A stretch of DNA of 64,000 nt from Thermoleophilia bacterium (GCA_020848615.1 JADLHW010000086.1:124001-188000), one strand, 5' to 3'. Positions 8,907 through 17,868 are shown, counted from the stretch's first letter. Made by a program: numbers and translations. The notes: generated from the sequence alone by a model not told the origin.

Positions 8907-11714
8907 GTGCCCCTCACCGTCATCCATGGGACCACCATCACCGACCCCCGCGCCGGGCTGGCGGTGGTGCGAGATGCCGACGCTGCAGGGCAGCTCCAGC
9001 GACAGCTGATCCACGTCGGCGGTGCACCGGAAGGGCTGGAGGTCGTCACGATGGGTGCTCTGCGCGCCCGGGTTGCCGTGGCGGCCGGGATCGCGAACGA
9101 GACGGGCGGCGGCCCGCTGGCAACCCGGGTCGGGCTGCGCTCGGCCGCACGGCGGGTCGACCTCGCGCCGCTGGGCGCGTCCGCGTCGGCACCCGGCTTT
9201 CTGAGCGCGCTGGAGCGGGCGGTCGGGGAGCTGCGGGAGGCGGACGTCGACCCGGTGCGCCTCGCCGAAGCGGCGACCGAGGGAAGCACCAGGACGATCG
9301 CGCAGATCGCCCTGGCGGCGGGTGACGTTCCATTCCCGGTCGACGGGCGGTGGGCGACGGCCCGTGCCGCGGAGACGCTGACCGCGTTCCCAGCCGTGAC
9401 GCTCGTGGGCTTCGACGACATCCCACCCCCGGACTGGGCGCTGCTGCGGGCCCTGGGGCGGATCACGGACGTGACGGTGGTGATGCCGTACGCGGCGGGC
9501 CGACGGGCGTTCGAGGCCCGTCACGAACGGCACGCCCGATGGGCGGCGGACGCGGACGTCGTCCGGGTTGGGGAGCCCGTGGGCGACGGACGGGACGGCG
9601 GACTCGCCGCGTTGGCGGCGTGTCTGTTCGAGGACGTCCCCCCGCCGCAGGCCGCGGCGGGGGCGCCGGTGCGGCTGGTGGGGGCCGCGGGGACACGCGG
9701 GATGCACCGGGCCGCGCTGATGGAGGCGCTGACTGCGCACGAGGCGGGTGTGCCGCTGGCCGAGTGCGCGGTGGTGGTGCCGCGCCTCGCCGACGCGCGG
9801 GACGACCTGGACCGCCTCGCCGCGGAGTGGGGGATCCCGGTGCGGCGGGTGACGCGGCGACGGGTCGTGGAGACCCCGATCGGTGTGGCGCTGCTGGCGC
9901 TGCTGCGGCTCGGTGAGCTGAACGCGGGCGCGCCGGGTGCCCTGGACGAGCTGCTCCGGTGGCTGCGGAGTCCGTACTCCGGTGCGGACCCCGGGGAGGT
10001 CGACCGGTTCGAGGTCGACGCGCGACGCGCGGGCCTGGATGAGCGGCGGGAGCTGATCGGCCGGTGGGACGGGGAGGCCATCACGCCTGCCCGGCGGCTG
10101 GTGGCCGCCGCGCGTGACGGCGTGGGCGCGCAGATCGCGGCGATGGTCGACGTCGGGTGGGAGGGCCTGCGGCGCGCCGCCGGGGGACGGCTTCCCATCA
10201 CCGCGGACGTCCTGGACCGTGCCGCGCTGGCGGTGCTCGGCGGTGCCGGGGCCGATGTGGATGACGACCCGGAGGCGGCGCCGTCGGTGGAGCGGCCCCG
10301 AGGGCCGCTGCCGCCCGGTGAGCTGGGGCAGGTGCTCGCCGACCTCACGATCCGGGACGAGGCCGGCCCCATGAATGGGCTGCAGCTGCACGACTACGCG
10401 TCGGTGCGGGGCCGGCGGTTCCGGGTCGTGGTGCTGTGCGGCCTGGACGGCGACGGGGTCCCCGGCCGGCCGGCACCCGACCCGATCCTGGGGCCGCTGC
10501 GGGCGGCGCTTGCTGACCTGCCGCCGCCGCGGGCGCCCGGGACCTCCGAGCAGCGGCTGCGGTTCTGGCACGCCGTGAACGCGGCCACCGAGCGGCTGGT
10601 GCTGGTGCGGCGCCTGGTGGACGACGACGGCCGTGAGCTCGCGCCGTCGCCGTACTGGGTGGAGACCTGCCGCGTGACCGGCCGCGGCGTCGACGACCTG
10701 GATCGCCGCACCGGGTCGCGCGGTGAGGTCCTCGACGACGAGGAGGTGGTGCCGTGCGAGGCGGAGGTGCTGCGGCACCTCGCGGTGACCGGGCGGGTCA
10801 CGGCCGGGCCCTTGGCGGAGGCCGCCGGGCGGCGGGTGCGGCGCCGCGGCGTGCCGCCCGACGCGTTCGCGGGCGTGGACGCGATGCGGGTGACGGACCT
10901 GGAGACGTTCCTTCGCTGCCCGTACGGGTGGCTCATCGACCGGTACATCGGCCCGCGGGAGATGGAGCGGGCATTCGACGCGGCCGCCGAGGGGACCCTC
11001 GCTCACGAGGTGATGCAGCAGGTCTACGCCGCCATGCGCGACGGTGGGGTCGGGGCGTGCACCGCCGCGACTCTCGACGTGTACCTCGCCGAGCTTGAGC
11101 GGGTGCTTCCTTCGGTGGCGGACGCGCGGCGGCCCCGGCGGGCGGCGGCGAGCTACGAGGCGTTCATCCACCGCCTCGGCGTGTACCTGCGGCTGGTGCT
11201 CAGCCGGGAGGCGCAGCTGGGCATGCGGATGCGACCCCGCTGGCTTGAGCAGGGTCTTGAGGACCCGCGGCTGCTGGGCGTGAGCCCCGGGATCACGCTG
11301 CGCGGCACGGTCGACCGCATCGACGTCGACGACGACGGCAACCTGGTGGTCATCGACTACAAGCGCAGCGGTGCCCGCCTGCGGCCCGACGGGCCGCTGC
11401 TGGAGCGCCTGCAGCTGCCGCTGTACGGGCTGCTGGCGTCCCTGTCGCTGGACGGCGGGTCGCTGCGTCCCGCCGGCGGGTTCTACGTGGGGCTGCTGAA
11501 GGACGAGCGCGACGGGGCGATCCGCGACGACGTCCCCTATGCCGACGGGGTGCCGGCCCGGCAGCGGTACGCCCCCGCCGACTGGGACCGGCTGGTCGAT
11601 GAGGCCCGCCAGGCGGCGATGGGCGTGGCGCGCGACATCCGCGCCGGGGTGCTCGCCGCGCCGCCCACCCGGCCGTGTCCCCCCTGGTGCGGGTGCGGTG
11701 TGCTGTGGCGGTGA
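8907..11714 (+). CDS. AddB-like Fe-S PD-(D/E)XK nuclease with degenerate helicase domain
   Basis: A 935-residue AddB/RecB-nuclease relative. No Walker A motif is seen at the N-terminus, so the helicase-like part appears inactive, unlike canonical AddB which keeps an ATP site. The nuclease domain is at the C-terminus: the VIDYK motif places the catalytic Asp and Lys near residues 817 and 819. A cysteine in FLRCPYGW (residue 671) and three at the extreme C-terminus (924, 928, 930) encircle the nuclease domain, the layout of the iron-sulphur staple of AddB, AdnB and Cas4-type nucleases, although the C-terminal spacing here (CX3CXC) is unusual. GTG at 8907 is the start. The stop overlaps the start of the AddA-like gene, so the two form a complex for double-strand break resection. 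GC content is high, like the core genes to the right. Confidence 0.83.
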   Translation: MPLTVIHGTTITDPRAGLAVVRDADAAGQLQRQLIHVGGAPEGLEVVTMGALRARVAVAAGIANETGGGPLATRVGLRSAARRVDLAPLGASASAPGFLSALERAVGELREADVDPVRLAEAATEGSTRTIAQIALAAGDVPFPVDGRWATARAAETLTAFPAVTLVGFDDIPPPDWALLRALGRITDVTVVMPYAAGRRAFEARHERHARWAADADVVRVGEPVGDGRDGGLAALAACLFEDVPPPQAAAGAPVRLVGAAGTRGMHRAALMEALTAHEAGVPLAECAVVVPRLADARDDLDRLAAEWGIPVRRVTRRRVVETPIGVALLALLRLGELNAGAPGALDELLRWLRSPYSGADPGEVDRFEVDARRAGLDERRELIGRWDGEAITPARRLVAAARDGVGAQIAAMVDVGWEGLRRAAGGRLPITADVLDRAALAVLGGAGADVDDDPEAAPSVERPRGPLPPGELGQVLADLTIRDEAGPMNGLQLHDYASVRGRRFRVVVLCGLDGDGVPGRPAPDPILGPLRAALADLPPPRAPGTSEQRLRFWHAVNAATERLVLVRRLVDDDGRELAPSPYWVETCRVTGRGVDDLDRRTGSRGEVLDDEEVVPCEAEVLRHLAVTGRVTAGPLAEAAGRRVRRRGVPPDAFAGVDAMRVTDLETFLRCPYGWLIDRYIGPREMERAFDAAAEGTLAHEVMQQVYAAMRDGGVGACTAATLDVYLAELERVLPSVADARRPRRAAASYEAFIHRLGVYLRLVLSREAQLGMRMRPRWLEQGLEDPRLLGVSPGITLRGTVDRIDVDDDGNLVVIDYKRSGARLRPDGPLLERLQLPLYGLLASLSLDGGSLRPAGGFYVGLLKDERDGAIRDDVPYADGVPARQRYAPADWDRLVDEARQAAMGVARDIRAGVLAAPPTRPCPPWCGCGVLWR

Positions 11715-14700
11715 TGCGCCCCACACCCGAGCAGGCCCGTGTGCTGGGAGCCACCGGGGCACGCGTCCCCGTCGCCGCGGGGGCGGGCAGCGGCAAGACC
11801 ACCCTGCTGGTGGAGCGCATCTGGCGGGACCTCACCGAGGACGGCCTGCGGCTGGAGGACCTGTTCGTCGCGACCTACAACCGGGCGGCGGCCGCGCACA
11901 TCACGGCCCGCATCCAGGCGCGGTTCGCGGACCCCGACGGCGGCCTGCCCCGCGACCGGGCGTGCCTGGACCCCTCTGCCGGGTGGATCGGCACGTTCCA
12001 CTCCCTCTGCGCCCGCATCGTGCGGGAGCACCCGTTCACCGCCGGCGTCGACCCGCTGTTCGGTGAGCTCGACGACGCCGAGGCCGCCGCCCTGGTCGAG
12101 GAGGCCCTGGACCTCGCGATGGCGGAGGTCGACCACGACGGCCTGCACCACATGCTGAGCCACGCCGGGTCCACGGGCACGATCCGGGCCGCGGTCATCG
12201 GGGCGCACGACCGGCTGCGGGCCGCCGGGATGGCGCACCCGGCCATCCGTGTGCCCGCGCCGCGGGCCACCGACGACGACGCCCTGCAGCGGTTGCGCGA
12301 CCTGGTCGCGGCGATCGACGCCCACCCCGACCGCAACGACCGGCACGGGGCGGGCATCGACGCGATCCGGGCGATGCTCACCGGCGGGGCCTCCACCCCC
12401 ACCGCCCCGTGCATCAACCGGGTCGCCAGGGCCGCGGTGAAGGACCTGATCGTGGAGGCCGACGACCTGGCCGAGGCGATCTGGACGACGCTGGTGGAGC
12501 GGGAGTCCCACCCGCAGCTGGAGGGCTTCGCCCTGCTGCTGGACGCGTTCGCCGGCCACTATGCGCGGCTGAAGGCCGAGCGCGGCGCCCTCGACTATGA
12601 GGATCTGCAGCTCGCCGCCCTGCGGGTCCTGACCGCCGGCCACCCGTACCGGTTCGCGCGGGTGTACGTCGATGAGTTCCAGGACGCCAACGCCGTCCAG
12701 GACCGCATCATCGAGGCGCTTGGTGCCGAGCGCACCACTGTCGTCGGTGACGGGGCGCAGGCGATCTACGGGTTCCGGCACGCCAGCGCCGAGCACTTCA
12801 TGACTCGCATCGGCGAGGCCCCCGAGCTGACGCTGCGCGACAACCACCGCAGCCAGCCGCAGCTGATGACTGCCCTCAACGCGCTGCTGGGGGAGGTGAT
12901 GCGCGGCCAGCGGGCGTTCGCGCCCCTCACCCCCGGCGCCCGCCCCGACCCCGATGCGCCGCCGATGCTCGACCCGCCCGTCGAGCTGATCACCGTCGTC
13001 TCCACCGAGGGTGACGCGACGCGGGAGCAGGAGGCCAAGGTCGTCGCCGACCAGGTCAGGCGGTTCCTGGACCACGGGTACCGGCCGCGGGACATCGCCG
13101 TCCTGTTCCGGTCGCTGACGGCCGTCGAGCCGTACCGCGCCGCCCTCACCGCGCGCGATGTCCCGGTGCACCTGGTGGCGGGCGCCGGGTTCTTCACCCA
13201 CGAGCAGGTCGCCGACGTCCTCGCCCTGCTCGCGCTCGTCGAGAACCCCCACGACGAGCCCGCCCTGGTGCGGGTCCTCGCCGGCCCGCACATCGGCGGG
13301 AGCGACACCGACCTGGTCGACCTGCGACGGGCCGCGCCCGACGGTGGCCCGCTGTGGCCCGCCGCCGCCACCGTGCCCACCCTGGCGGGGATCGTCCCGC
13401 TGCGGGACGGGCTGCTGCCGGTGCTGCGCGAGCAAGGGCTGGCGGCGCTCGTGGAGGCCGCCATCGGGTGCGCCGGGTACGACCTGGCGGTGCTGGGGTG
13501 GCCCGACGGGCCCCGCCGGTACGCGAACCTGCGGCGCCTGGCGCGGATGGCCGAGCGGTTCGCCGCGGTCCGGGGGCCGGACCTGCGCGGCTTCCTGTCG
13601 GCGATGGACACCCTCGCCGCCGACCCGCGCCTCGACCCCGGCGAGGCGGTGCTCGTCGACCCCGACCTCGACGCCGTGAGGCTCGCCACGATCCACTCGG
13701 TGAAGGGCCAGCAGTTCCCCGTCGTGATCCTCGCCGACGCGTCCCACGGCACCCCCGGCCAGTACCCGGCGGTGCTCGTCGACCAGGACGGCAACGCCGG
13801 TCTGCGCGCCCAGCGCGCCGACGGCGACAACGCCGACGTCCTCGGCTACGCCCAGCTGAAGGACGCCGCCAACCGCGCGGCATCCGACGAGGAGCGACGG
13901 GTGCTCTACGTCGCCCTGACCCGCGCGATGCGGCACGCCCAGGTCATCGGCCGGGCGGAGCGCAAGGGCGGCGGCGTCAGCACGATGTACACCCTCGCCG
14001 CCGAGGCCGCCGGCACCGGCCTGCCCGGCGTCGCCGTTGAGCGGCGTGAGGTGCCCGCCGTCGAGGTGCCCGACCGCAAGCCGCCGCCCGTCGCGCCCCC
14101 CGCGGTGGAGGTGCCGGCGCCCGTGATCCCGCCCGCGCCGGTCGTCGACCCGATCGGCGGGATGCGGTTGTCGTTCAGCGCCCTCGCCACGTTCGCCACG
14201 TGCCCGCGGCGGTTCCACCTGGAGGTCGAGCGCGGGTTGCCGCAATCCCGGGAACACATCGGCGTGCCGGGCGCCGGCGACGGCTCGGGCACGGCTGTCG
14301 GCACCCTGGTGCACGCCGCCCTCGCGGAGCACGCGTGGGGCGGGTCACCGCCCTCGGCCGGATGGGCCCGTGCACGCGCAGCGGGTCTGGGCCTCGAGGT
14401 GCCGGAGGCCGGTCTCGCGCGTGCGGAGCGGCTGGTCGACGCGGTCCTCGCCGACCCCCTCGCGGAACGGATCGCCAACGGCGTCGAGGTGCTGGCGGAG
14501 CAGCCGTTCGCGATCGAGGTGGACGGCGTCGTCCAGACCGGAGCCATCGATCTTCAGGTTCGCGAGGCGGACGGGACCCTGCTGGTCATCGACTGGAAGA
14601 CCCACACGCTGGTCGAGCGCACCGCCGAGCAGGTGATGGACGCGTACCGGCTGCAGCAGTCCGTCTACGGCCTCGCGGCGCTGCGGGGCGGCGCCGAGCC

Positions 14701-14947
14701 CGTGGAGTTGCGGTGGGTGTTCCCCGAGGCCCTCAACGAGCCGCAGGTCCGGCTCGTCAGCCATGCCGACACCCCCGCTCTCGAACGGGAAATCGGTGAT
14801 CGGCTTCAGGCGATTCGCGGCGTGGAGCGCAACCCCATCGTGGATACCATCTCGGTCGTGTGCGCGGCATGCCCCGGGCTCGATGCGTTCTGTCCCGTGG
14901 GTACCGCCGCCCTGCGTGCCCCGGAAGGAATGCCCGATGTCGGCTGA
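11714..14947 (+). CDS. AddA-like UvrD helicase-nuclease with Fe-S-type cysteines
   Basis: The 1077-residue product is a superfamily 1A helicase fused to a PD-(D/E)XK nuclease. Walker A AGAGSGKTT is at residues of about 22-30, the DEXX-box equivalent VDEFQD near 319, and the late helicase motif containing TIHSVKGQQF lies near 660. The nuclease core VIDWK is near residue 959. Cysteine 830 (CPRRF) and cysteines 1050, 1053 and 1060 match the C, CX2C, X6, C iron-sulphur pattern known for AddB/AdnB nucleases. With its partner it should unwind and trim broken DNA ends for recombination, as AddAB or mycobacterial AdnAB do. ATG 11714 overlaps the upstream stop by one base; a GTG at 11711 (GTGA overlap) is an alternative. 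A frame-broken small gene begins inside its 3' end. Confidence 0.88.
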   Translation: MRPTPEQARVLGATGARVPVAAGAGSGKTTLLVERIWRDLTEDGLRLEDLFVATYNRAAAAHITARIQARFADPDGGLPRDRACLDPSAGWIGTFHSLCARIVREHPFTAGVDPLFGELDDAEAAALVEEALDLAMAEVDHDGLHHMLSHAGSTGTIRAAVIGAHDRLRAAGMAHPAIRVPAPRATDDDALQRLRDLVAAIDAHPDRNDRHGAGIDAIRAMLTGGASTPTAPCINRVARAAVKDLIVEADDLAEAIWTTLVERESHPQLEGFALLLDAFAGHYARLKAERGALDYEDLQLAALRVLTAGHPYRFARVYVDEFQDANAVQDRIIEALGAERTTVVGDGAQAIYGFRHASAEHFMTRIGEAPELTLRDNHRSQPQLMTALNALLGEVMRGQRAFAPLTPGARPDPDAPPMLDPPVELITVVSTEGDATREQEAKVVADQVRRFLDHGYRPRDIAVLFRSLTAVEPYRAALTARDVPVHLVAGAGFFTHEQVADVLALLALVENPHDEPALVRVLAGPHIGGSDTDLVDLRRAAPDGGPLWPAAATVPTLAGIVPLRDGLLPVLREQGLAALVEAAIGCAGYDLAVLGWPDGPRRYANLRRLARMAERFAAVRGPDLRGFLSAMDTLAADPRLDPGEAVLVDPDLDAVRLATIHSVKGQQFPVVILADASHGTPGQYPAVLVDQDGNAGLRAQRADGDNADVLGYAQLKDAANRAASDEERRVLYVALTRAMRHAQVIGRAERKGGGVSTMYTLAAEAAGTGLPGVAVERREVPAVEVPDRKPPPVAPPAVEVPAPVIPPAPVVDPIGGMRLSFSALATFATCPRRFHLEVERGLPQSREHIGVPGAGDGSGTAVGTLVHAALAEHAWGGSPPSAGWARARAAGLGLEVPEAGLARAERLVDAVLADPLAERIANGVEVLAEQPFAIEVDGVVQTGAIDLQVREADGTLLVIDWKTHTLVERTAEQVMDAYRLQQSVYGLAALRGGAEPVELRWVFPEALNEPQVRLVSHADTPALEREIGDRLQAIRGVERNPIVDTISVVCAACPGLDAFCPVGTAALRAPEGMPDVG

Positions 14948-15384
14948 GCGGCTGTTCACCGTGGACAGCAGCGACAGGCACCGACCCGGGCGATCGTGGA
15001 CGCGTGGATGACCCTGCCCGGCGCCCAGATCGGACACAACGCGCGTCGGGCCATCGCTCTGCGCCTGCCGAAACTCGCGGGGGTGGCACGGTCGCGGTCA
15101 TCACCCTCTCTGCCGAGGGTGGTGCGTGGATCAACCGGGGCTACATCACGGAGTCACTCGGCGACCTCCGGACCGACGACCGGCAGACCCGGCTGGACGC
15201 GGAGATCCGCACGCGATTCCCGACGGCCGTCTGGCGGGACAAGGAGCACTACCTGACGATCGCCGAGCCGGAGGCCTCAACCATCCTGGAGTTCGGACGG
15301 TGGGTCCTGCGCGAGCGCGACGTCCTGCGGGAAGAGGCCGAGCAATCTCCCAGTTATGGGAGAAATCTCCCACCTGTGGGATAA
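14937..15384 (+). pseudogene. Small unknown gene coupled to addA, broken by two one-base losses
   Basis: An ATG at 14937, six bases after GGAAGGAA (14923-14930), starts MSAERLFTVDSSDRH within the last codons of the AddA-like gene and stops at 15011. Two later segments in other frames continue what looks like one protein: PTRAIVDAWMTLPGAQIGHNA (about 14981-15077) and GGGTVAVITLSAEGGAWINR to the stop at 15382-15384. Adding one base near the CC at 14981 and one in the G run at 15078-15082 joins all three into about 150 residues. The family is unknown to me. Position and ribosome site suggest it was once translated together with addA. The two indels are both in short homopolymers, so a sequencing error cannot be excluded. 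Confidence 0.55.
15346..15383. promoter_or_regulatory. Two phased inverted repeats, probable operator of the HTH-nucleotidyltransferase gene
   Basis: TCTCCCA-GTTA-TGGGAGA (15346-15363) is a perfect 7-bp inverted repeat and TCTCCCA-CCTG-TGGGATA (15366-15383) a near copy exactly 20 bp further on, about two helical turns. A TAAGAT box at 15382-15387 overlaps the second site and the ATG at 15394 follows six bases later. The arrangement fits autorepression by the winged-helix domain of the downstream protein. Confidence 0.6.
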
Positions 15385-15393
15385 GATGGTGGC

Positions 15394-16029
15394 ATGGACG
15401 TCTCCGCTCCGCACCACATCATCACCCTTCCCGTCGACGCGGACGTGCTGCGGGCGCTCGCCGGCGTGGACGCTGAACTCACGGGGAGGCAGGTCACCGA
15501 ACTCACCCGGGGTGGCCACTCCGGAACCGTGTACCGCTCCCTGGAGCGCCTCACGCGCCTGGGATTGCTGCATTCCCGGAAGGCGGGACGCGCCAGCCTC
15601 TACCGATTCAACCGGGAGCACCTCGCCGGCGACGCGGTGATGGCGCTCGTCTCCCTCCGGTCGGCCATGCTCACCGAACTTCGCGACGCGATCGCCCGGC
15701 TCGACCCGCCGCCGGTGTCCGCGGCGCTATTCGGCTCCGCCGCCCGGGGCGATGGGGGGCCCGACAGCGACCTGGACATCGCCATCATCGGCGGTCCGGG
15801 TGACGCCGACCCCGCCACGCGACGCGCATGGGACGCGCAGATCGATGCCATGACCACGACGCTGGAACGGCGCCTGGGAAACCGGATCGGCGTCCACGAG
15901 ATCGGCCCCGCGGACGCCATCCGCCTGGCCGCATCCCGCCCGCCGGTTGTCGCCGAGATCCTGGCGGACCAGGTGCCGTTGTTCGGCCGGCCCATCGCGG
16001 AGATCCTCGGGGACGGGAGCGGACGCTGA
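15394..16029 (+). CDS. Winged-helix plus MNT-type nucleotidyltransferase
   Basis: A 211-residue two-domain protein. Residues of about 15-80 form a winged-helix DNA-binding domain (GTVYRSLERLTRLGLL, then RASLYRFNREHL). Residues 105-200 are a minimal nucleotidyltransferase: GSAARG at 114-119, then S125-D126 and D128 supply the GS and DXD signature needed for metal and nucleotide binding. Such proteins pair with HEPN-like partners in toxin-antitoxin modules, where the nucleotidyltransferase adds nucleotides to, and silences, the HEPN RNase. The next gene overlaps its stop by four bases. The paired palindromes just upstream are the likely target of its DNA-binding domain. No classical ribosome site is seen, so the message may be leaderless from the ATG at 15394. 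Confidence 0.85.
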   Translation: MDVSAPHHIITLPVDADVLRALAGVDAELTGRQVTELTRGGHSGTVYRSLERLTRLGLLHSRKAGRASLYRFNREHLAGDAVMALVSLRSAMLTELRDAIARLDPPPVSAALFGSAARGDGGPDSDLDIAIIGGPGDADPATRRAWDAQIDAMTTTLERRLGNRIGVHEIGPADAIRLAASRPPVVAEILADQVPLFGRPIAEILGDGSGR

Positions 16030-16448
16030 GCCCACCTCGGCAGCGCACCGCCCCCTGCACCGTCGCGGACGCGCGATTCCGTCTCGCCCAGGCGCGCAAG
16101 TTCCACGAGGTCGCCCTGGTCGCGGCCGCCGAGGAGGAGATCCACGAGTCCATCGGGTGCGCGGCCGCACTCGAGGTGCTCGCCGGGATCGCCGCGTCCG
16201 ACGCCGCCTGCTGCGCCGCGCTCGGGCAACGCTCCCGCACGGACAACCACATGGATGCGGCCAAGCTCTTGGAGCAGATCGTGATTCCCGACGAGGCACC
16301 CGCCGCGAACGCGCTGCGACGCATGCCGCGCGGAAAGGACAACGCGCACTACGGCCTCGATCGGATCTCCAAGAGGACGCTTCTGCCGCTGCAGCGGCAG
16401 GCGGCCACGCTCATCGCGTTTGCGAACGAGGTTCTCGCGGGTCGCTGA
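16026..16448 (+). CDS. HEPN-like partner of the HTH-nucleotidyltransferase, possible CTG start
   Basis: About 140 residues, almost all alpha-helical. ADARFRLAQARKFHEVA, SDAACCAALGQRSRTDNH and ANALRRMPRGKDNAHY resemble small actinobacterial proteins encoded next to HTH-nucleotidyltransferases. RSRTDNH satisfies the R-X4-6-H pattern of HEPN RNases, so it is probably the toxin or regulated partner; that is inference. No ATG or GTG exists in frame between the preceding gene's interior and residue 75. A CTG at 16026 overlaps the upstream stop as CTGA and lies eight bases after GGGAG, which makes it the best start candidate; a lost start codon or a further indel are alternatives. Confidence 0.65.
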   Translation: MSPPRQRTAPCTVADARFRLAQARKFHEVALVAAAEEEIHESIGCAAALEVLAGIAASDAACCAALGQRSRTDNHMDAAKLLEQIVIPDEAPAANALRRMPRGKDNAHYGLDRISKRTLLPLQRQAATLIAFANEVLAGR

Positions 16449-16817
16449 CGACGGCGACCGTTGGACCATCACCCGAGATGCTCAGGGGCCTCCGATCCGT
16501 CCTCTGCCACCCGGCAACCGCCGGCGCCGGCGGCCGGTCACGAGCTCGGCTGCCGCACGCCTCGGATCAGGGCTGCGGGCCGAGCTCCCAGGTTGTGGAG
16601 TCGCCAGCGCAGCGTCGGCCGACACGCCGAACGCATGGGGCAGGGGCTCCCACGCCGGCAGTCTGAATTCGAAGACGTGCAACCGCCGCGGAATCGCTCG
16701 CGGGAAGCGTGACCGCTTCGGTCAGCGTCGAGCGGCGGCCGCTGGTTCAGACTAACCCGTCGCCTGCGGCTCGACCTCGCAGTCGCCGCGCCAACCACCC
16801 CGAACGGAGCCGTGCCC
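16449..16817. other. 369-bp gap, no convincing gene
   Basis: A minus-strand frame near 16500-16680 reads HVFEFRLPAWEPLP in a protein-like way, but it lacks a proper start and shifts frame near 16590, so it may be a gene remnant. The last 50 bases hold the leader and GGAG ribosome site of the next gene. Confidence 0.35.
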
Positions 16818-17549
16818 ATGTCGCTTCGCTGTGTCGTCTGGAATGCCGAGTGGGCCAGGCCAGACTCCCTGAAGGGCAGGCGGTTCGCCGCGAAACTCGC
16901 CGCGCTCGCGCCGGATGTCGTCTGCCTCACCGAGGGCTTCGCCGGTCTGATGCCCGCCGGTGGAGTCACCGAGACCGGTCCCGTCCCGGGCAACGCCCCG
17001 CGCTCCGACGCCCGGCGGGTGCTGCTGTGGAGTCGCTTCCCGATGCGCGATGTGGACGGTGTTGGACACCCCGACCTGCCGCACGAGGCGTGGGTTTCGG
17101 CGACGCTCGACACGCCGCTCGGCGATGTCTCCGTCGCGTGCGTCTGCATCCCGTGGTGGGACGCCGAGGTCGCCCGTTTCGGGGGGACGAAGGACCGCTG
17201 GCAGGTGCACATGGAGTACCTGGCGCTGCTCCCCGAGGTGATGGCGCCGCTTCGTGATCGCGGGCCGCTCGTGGTGGCGGGCGACTACAACCAGTTCCTG
17301 CCGCCCGCCTGGGCCCCGAAGGTCGCCGCTCAGGCGCTCGCAGACGCGTTCACCGGCATGCCGATCGCCACCACGGGCGCGACGGACCCTGGTGGACGGG
17401 GGCTCATCGACCACCTCGCGCACACGCCGAATCTCACAGCAGACGTTGTGGAGACTTGGGGCGGCTGGGGCGACTCGGGCCCGATGAGCGACCACTCGGG
17501 CGTCCTTCTCGACATCCGACGCGGTGAGACTAGTCGTCCACCGCGATGA
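16818..17549 (+). CDS. Endonuclease/exonuclease/phosphatase family protein
   Basis: A 243-residue member of the EEP fold. The expected motifs appear in order: WNAEWA near the N-terminus, LTEGF near residue 37 supplying the catalytic Glu, GDYNQF near 153 and SDHSGV near 230 with the catalytic His. It therefore hydrolyses phosphodiester or phosphomonoester bonds; nucleic acid or a small phosphate could be the substrate. ATG 16818 is preferred over GTG 16812 because GGAG at 16806-16809 is then eight bases away. It lies between two nucleotidyltransferase/HEPN modules, and its 3' end overlaps the convergent HepT gene by 20 bases. A defence role is possible from context only. Confidence 0.85.
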   Translation: MSLRCVVWNAEWARPDSLKGRRFAAKLAALAPDVVCLTEGFAGLMPAGGVTETGPVPGNAPRSDARRVLLWSRFPMRDVDGVGHPDLPHEAWVSATLDTPLGDVSVACVCIPWWDAEVARFGGTKDRWQVHMEYLALLPEVMAPLRDRGPLVVAGDYNQFLPPAWAPKVAAQALADAFTGMPIATTGATDPGGRGLIDHLAHTPNLTADVVETWGGWGDSGPMSDHSGVLLDIRRGETSRPPR

Positions 17550-17868
17550 TTGATGCGATGGCCGCCCTGAGCGGCTCGATGTCCTCGGTCACCACTCGCC
17601 AGACGAGCCCGAGGATGAGGCGCCGGTAGTCGTGGATAAGCACATTGCGGTGCGCAACGAGCGACGACCAGGGCACCTCGTCGTGGCTCGTTCGGAGTTC
17701 CGGCGACAGTCGGCCCGCGGCCTCGCCGAGGATCTCGAGGTTCCGGATGACGGCGTCCTGCCGCATGGTCTCCGCCATGAACGCCGCCTCACCGGCCGCG
17801 GCGTACTCGGTGATCCGGTCGATCGCCTCCGCCATGTGCTGGAGGCGGTCACGGTCCTCCGGAGTCAC
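17530..17868 (-). CDS. hepT: HepT-like HEPN RNase toxin
   Basis: A 112-residue DUF86/HepT-family protein. The catalytic motif R-X4-H-X-Y is intact as RNVLIHDY with Arg74, His79 and Tyr81. HepT cleaves RNA, and the MntA partner inactivates it by transferring AMP groups to the tyrosine of this motif; the tyrosine is present here, so that mechanism is possible. GTG 17868 overlaps the MntA stop as GTGA. The length is normal for the family. The 3' end overlaps the convergent endonuclease/exonuclease/phosphatase gene by 20 bp. Confidence 0.9.
   Translation of the reverse strand: MTPEDRDRLQHMAEAIDRITEYAAAGEAAFMAETMRQDAVIRNLEILGEAAGRLSPELRTSHDEVPWSSLVAHRNVLIHDYRRLILGLVWRVVTEDIEPLRAAIASIIAVDD

Noticed and set aside
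8862-11762. A minus-strand open frame of over 900 codons opposite the AddB-like gene, and similar ones opposite addA and the UvrD2-like gene.
   Set aside because: Low-complexity Arg/Pro/His/Gly antisense readings without motifs; the plus-strand genes have full domain support.
15346-15383. The two palindromic units might be the start of a CRISPR array.
   Set aside because: Only two units, each internally palindromic, without spacers, and directly before a regulated gene.
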